Shown here: piece by piece, positions 61,907 to 64,000 of the stretch | How the letters are laid out: the number at the start of each line of letters is the position of its first letter | Numbering within the stretch: position 1 is the first letter of the stretch | DNA from: Nocardia pneumoniae NBRC 100136 | Lineage (GTDB): Bacteria > Actinomycetota > Actinomycetes > Mycobacteriales > Mycobacteriaceae | Reading direction: 5' to 3' | Assembly (NCBI RefSeq): GCF_000308755.1 | Contig: NZ_BAGF01000002.1 | Span: 1-64,000 of the forward strand | Length of the DNA: 64,000 nt | The notes under the pieces: model-generated | What the model was told of the DNA's origin: nothing | Database searches by the model: none | Seen by the model: only the letters and a program-made list of their open reading frames with translations | Made by a program: the position numbers and the translations under genes

Positions 61907-62656
61907 GTGGAACCCGTCTATCGGACGATCATCGGGCTGGCCCGTGCCGTCTTCTTCATCGAAGGTCTGAAGTTCACCGTCAAGGGCGATGAACATATCC
62001 CCGCTCGCGGTGGCGCCGTGCTGGCGGTGAACCACACCGGCTACATGGACTTCACCTACGCGGGTCTGCCGGTGCGCACCCCGAAGCGCTACATCCGGTT
62101 CATGGCCAAGAAGGAGGTCTTCGACGACAAGATCTCCGGTCCGATCATGCGGGCGCTCAAGCACATTCCGGTGGACCGTTCGGCGGGCGCCGATTCGTAC
62201 CAGGCCGCGGTGGAATATCTGCGCCGCGGCGAGCTGGTCGGCGTGTATCCCGAGGCGACCATCAGCCGCAGCTTCGAGATCAAGGAATTCAAATCCGGCG
62301 CGGCGCGCATGGCCATCGAGGCGGAGGTGCCGATCATCCCGATCGTCATCTGGGGTGCGCAGCGGGTGTGGACCAAGGGCTTCCCGAAGCGGCTCGGCCG
62401 CACCAACACGCCCATCTCGATCGCGGTCGGCGAACCGATCCAGCCGTTCGAGCCCGCCGCCGAACTCACCGCGAAGCTGCGCTCGACCATGCAGGAGATG
62501 CTGCTCGACCTGCAGAAGGACTACGTGCACGAGCCCGGCGCCTACTGGGTGCCCGCCCGGCTCGGCGGCAGCGCTCCTACCCTGGAAGAGGCGGACGCGA
62601 TGGACGCCGCCGAGGCGAAGGAGAAGGCCGCTCGCAAGAACGCGGCGGAGCAGTAG
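61907..62656 (+). CDS. Lysophospholipid acyltransferase (PlsC/1-acylglycerol-phosphate acyltransferase), copy 1
   Basis: A 249-residue protein. The acyltransferase motifs are NHTGYMDF (HX4D), FMAKKEVFDD, VGVYPEATISRS (third block) and VPIIPIVIWG. GTG 61907 starts VEPVYRTIIGLARAVFF, the same register as the next gene. It adds an acyl chain to a lysolipid. Tandem copies exist in M. tuberculosis (Rv3814c-Rv3816c, from memory). Confidence 0.9.
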   Translation: MEPVYRTIIGLARAVFFIEGLKFTVKGDEHIPARGGAVLAVNHTGYMDFTYAGLPVRTPKRYIRFMAKKEVFDDKISGPIMRALKHIPVDRSAGADSYQAAVEYLRRGELVGVYPEATISRSFEIKEFKSGAARMAIEAEVPIIPIVIWGAQRVWTKGFPKRLGRTNTPISIAVGEPIQPFEPAAELTAKLRSTMQEMLLDLQKDYVHEPGAYWVPARLGGSAPTLEEADAMDAAEAKEKAARKNAAEQ

Positions 62657-62667
62657 CGGGAGTTGTG

Positions 62668-63429
62668 ATGGCGCGGGAACCGGTGTACGACATTCTCACC
62701 GGCCTGGCCCGCACCATTTTCCTGGCGCAGGGCCTGCGCATCGACATCGAAGGCCAAGAGCGCATTCCCCGTTCCGGTGGCGGGGTCCTCGCCGTCAACC
62801 ACACGGCCTATCTGGACTTCATGGAAGTCGGGCTGGTCGGGCGCAAGTCCGGCCGCAACGTCCGATTCATGATGAAGGCCGAACTCGAACACGGCATCAT
62901 CGGCTTCCTCATGAAGCACTGCAAGGCGATCGGCGTCGATCGCACCGCGGGCGCGGAGTCGTACGCCCGCGCGGTGACGGCACTGCGCGACGGCGAACTG
63001 GTCGTGGTCTACCCCGAGGCGACGATCAGCCGCAGCTTCGAGCTGAAGGAATTCAAATCCGGCGCGGCCCGGATGTCCATCGAAGCCGACGTGCCGATCA
63101 TTCCCCTGATCATCTGGGGCGCACACCGCATTTGGACCAAGGACATCCCGAAACAGCTGGGCCGCCACAACTTCCCGATCAACATCCGCATCGGCGCCCC
63201 GATCCCACCCGCCGAACCGGCGGACGCACTTACCGCCACGATGCGTGCCCGCATGAGCGAATTGCTGGAGGAAGCCCAGCGGAACTACCCGATGCCGCAG
63301 GGAGCGCGCTGGGTCCCCGCGCGCCTCGGCGGCTCCGCACCGACTCTCGCCGAGGCCGCTGTCCTGGAAAAGGAGGAAATGGCAAGGCGCAGAGCCAAGG
63401 CCGCCGGTCGTACTCCAGGCCAGGCCTAG
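62668..63429 (+). CDS. Lysophospholipid acyltransferase (PlsC type), copy 2
   Basis: A 253-residue paralogue: NHTAYLDF, FMMKAELEHG, VVVYPEATISRSFELKEF and VPIIPLIIWG are all present. It aligns end to end with copy 1 and keeps the same C-terminal WVPARLGGSAPTL stretch. GGGAG is seven bases before ATG 62668, 11 bases after the copy 1 stop, so one transcript is likely. The two may act on different positions or chain lengths. Confidence 0.9.
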   Translation: MAREPVYDILTGLARTIFLAQGLRIDIEGQERIPRSGGGVLAVNHTAYLDFMEVGLVGRKSGRNVRFMMKAELEHGIIGFLMKHCKAIGVDRTAGAESYARAVTALRDGELVVVYPEATISRSFELKEFKSGAARMSIEADVPIIPLIIWGAHRIWTKDIPKQLGRHNFPINIRIGAPIPPAEPADALTATMRARMSELLEEAQRNYPMPQGARWVPARLGGSAPTLAEAAVLEKEEMARRRAKAAGRTPGQA

Positions 63430-63552
63430 CTGTCCTGGTCAGTTCGGCAACTTTTCGGATACGACATCTCGGCAGATCATGAGTGCGCGCCGACGGCATA
63501 TGAGCCATCATGAGGATGGTCGAATCATCGGCGCGTGGGACGGAGCAGTGAA

Positions 63553-63768
63553 GTGGAGCAGGCCACGGTATATCGCTGGAACATCCGTAACGGCACCGGA
63601 GTGCTGACCCGCCCGGCCGGTCCGCCCGCATGGTTCCACCTGTCCAGCGTCGTAGAGGGGGATGTGCTCGTCCTGCAGGAGGGGGACCAGGTCGACGCTG
63701 AAATCGAAGATGTACCACAGGGGGAATTCGAATGCAGGGCAGTATCCGTGCGCAGGCACGTCGAATAG
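63553..63768 (+). CDS. Small cold-shock-domain-like protein
   Basis: A 71-residue protein (VEQATVYRWNIRNGTGVLTR, then WFHLSSVVEGDVLVLQEGDQ). It resembles the five-strand OB fold of cold-shock proteins, in which the RNP-like NGTGVL and FHLSSV segments take the place of GFGFI and FVHFSAI. GGAG is seven bases before GTG 63553. Its codon use is weaker in GC than neighbouring genes, and it overlaps the next gene by 37 bases. RNA binding is inferred from the fold only. Confidence 0.65.
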   Translation: MEQATVYRWNIRNGTGVLTRPAGPPAWFHLSSVVEGDVLVLQEGDQVDAEIEDVPQGEFECRAVSVRRHVE

Positions 63769-64000
63769 CCACTGTCGTTGCAGTACTCACGGCGATCATC
63801 GCGGCCATGCTCGCTTTGGTCCCCAACGTCACAGCAGAACTCGCCGGGGTCTATCACTACCATCCGAACGACACTCGCTATCGCTACGACGGGATACACG
63901 GCAGCTTCACAGGCGACGTGATCTACGCCAGCCAAAATCCGAACGGCGGAAATAGGCTGCTCTGGTCGCTGAAACTTTCGCCGTCCGTGCAGGCACTCGT
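63732..64000 (+). CDS. Secreted protein, 5' part only
   Basis: The gene starts ATG 63732 after GGGGGA and runs off the right edge; 89 codons are visible. A basic start (MQGSIRAQARR) precedes a signal-peptide helix (IATVVAVLTAIIAAMLALV) and a mature part rich in Tyr, His, Asn and Asp (GVYHYHPNDTRYRYDGIHG). Third-position GC is low for this genome, which suggests either recent arrival or weak expression. Overlap with the cold-shock-like gene suggests coupling. No family recognised. Confidence 0.7.
   Translation, partial: MQGSIRAQARRIATVVAVLTAIIAAMLALVPNVTAELAGVYHYHPNDTRYRYDGIHGSFTGDVIYASQNPNGGNRLLWSLKLSPSVQAL

Overview
The window is high-GC DNA from an actinobacterium of the mycolic-acid group, most likely a Nocardia. 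Four things point there: a PE-PPE-EspG cassette, a LysX that fuses an MprF-like lysyl-phosphatidylglycerol synthase to lysyl-tRNA synthetase, IdeR-type iron boxes, and a gene order (pheA / DUF2470 / LCP protein / ferritin / DUF4328-glpQ / sodA) that matches, from memory, the Rv3814c-Rv3859c end of the Mycobacterium tuberculosis chromosome with insertions and rearrangements. No database search was possible, so product names rest on visible motifs, length, architecture and neighbourhood.

Layout. 1-6.5 kb: the end of a DUF4129 cluster, a GntR regulator divergent from a VOC-SDR pair with a clear palindromic operator between them, a DUF4407 membrane protein and a secreted AroQ-gamma chorismate mutase. 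6.5-13.4 kb: a structured leader with a micro-ORF, then glutamate synthase gltB-gltD. 13.4-25.3 kb: a cutinase, small secreted and membrane proteins, lysX, an S4 protein, RraA, two tandem DUF5313 proteins, an SRPBCC protein and a copper-type operon (YcnI-CopC-CopD plus a His-rich membrane protein). 25.3-32.7 kb: a TM0106-type nuclease overlapping htpG, a methyltransferase, an SDR/TetR divergent pair and a TMEM165/GDT1 Mn exporter behind a textbook yybP-ykoY manganese riboswitch. 33-40 kb: sodA divergent from msrA (oxidative defence), a cluster of DnaA-box-like 9-mers ahead of a rhodanese-DUF4328-glpQ operon, and a DUF5926 protein.

40-50 kb is the iron and cell-envelope section. It holds an intact ferritin and a tandem paralogue that has lost ferroxidase ligands, with an IdeR-like box between them; an LCP cell-wall ligase; a CPBP protease; a DUF2470 protein behind a strong IdeR box; pheA with a phosphatase; and an orphan PE-PPE-EspG set with no ESX core in view. 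A decayed PPE gene fragment lies about 4 kb from the intact PPE gene, in the opposite orientation.

50-64 kb: a Septum_form protein, an aldehyde dehydrogenase, serS, a GGDEF-EAL protein with a degenerate GGDEF motif, an MFS transporter carrying a long, compositionally odd linker, a DMT transporter, a MauE/DoxX gene remnant, a Rieske-metallo-beta-lactamase protein, a lipoprotein, two tandem PlsC acyltransferases, and at the right edge a cold-shock-like small protein overlapping a secreted protein that runs off the window.

No tRNA, rRNA, CRISPR array, intact insertion sequence or prophage was seen. The most noteworthy signals are the ferritin pair with lost ligands, the DnaA-box cluster, the PPE remnant, the gltB leader, the Mn riboswitch, and a 42-bp dispersed hairpin repeat sitting just upstream of two unrelated genes.
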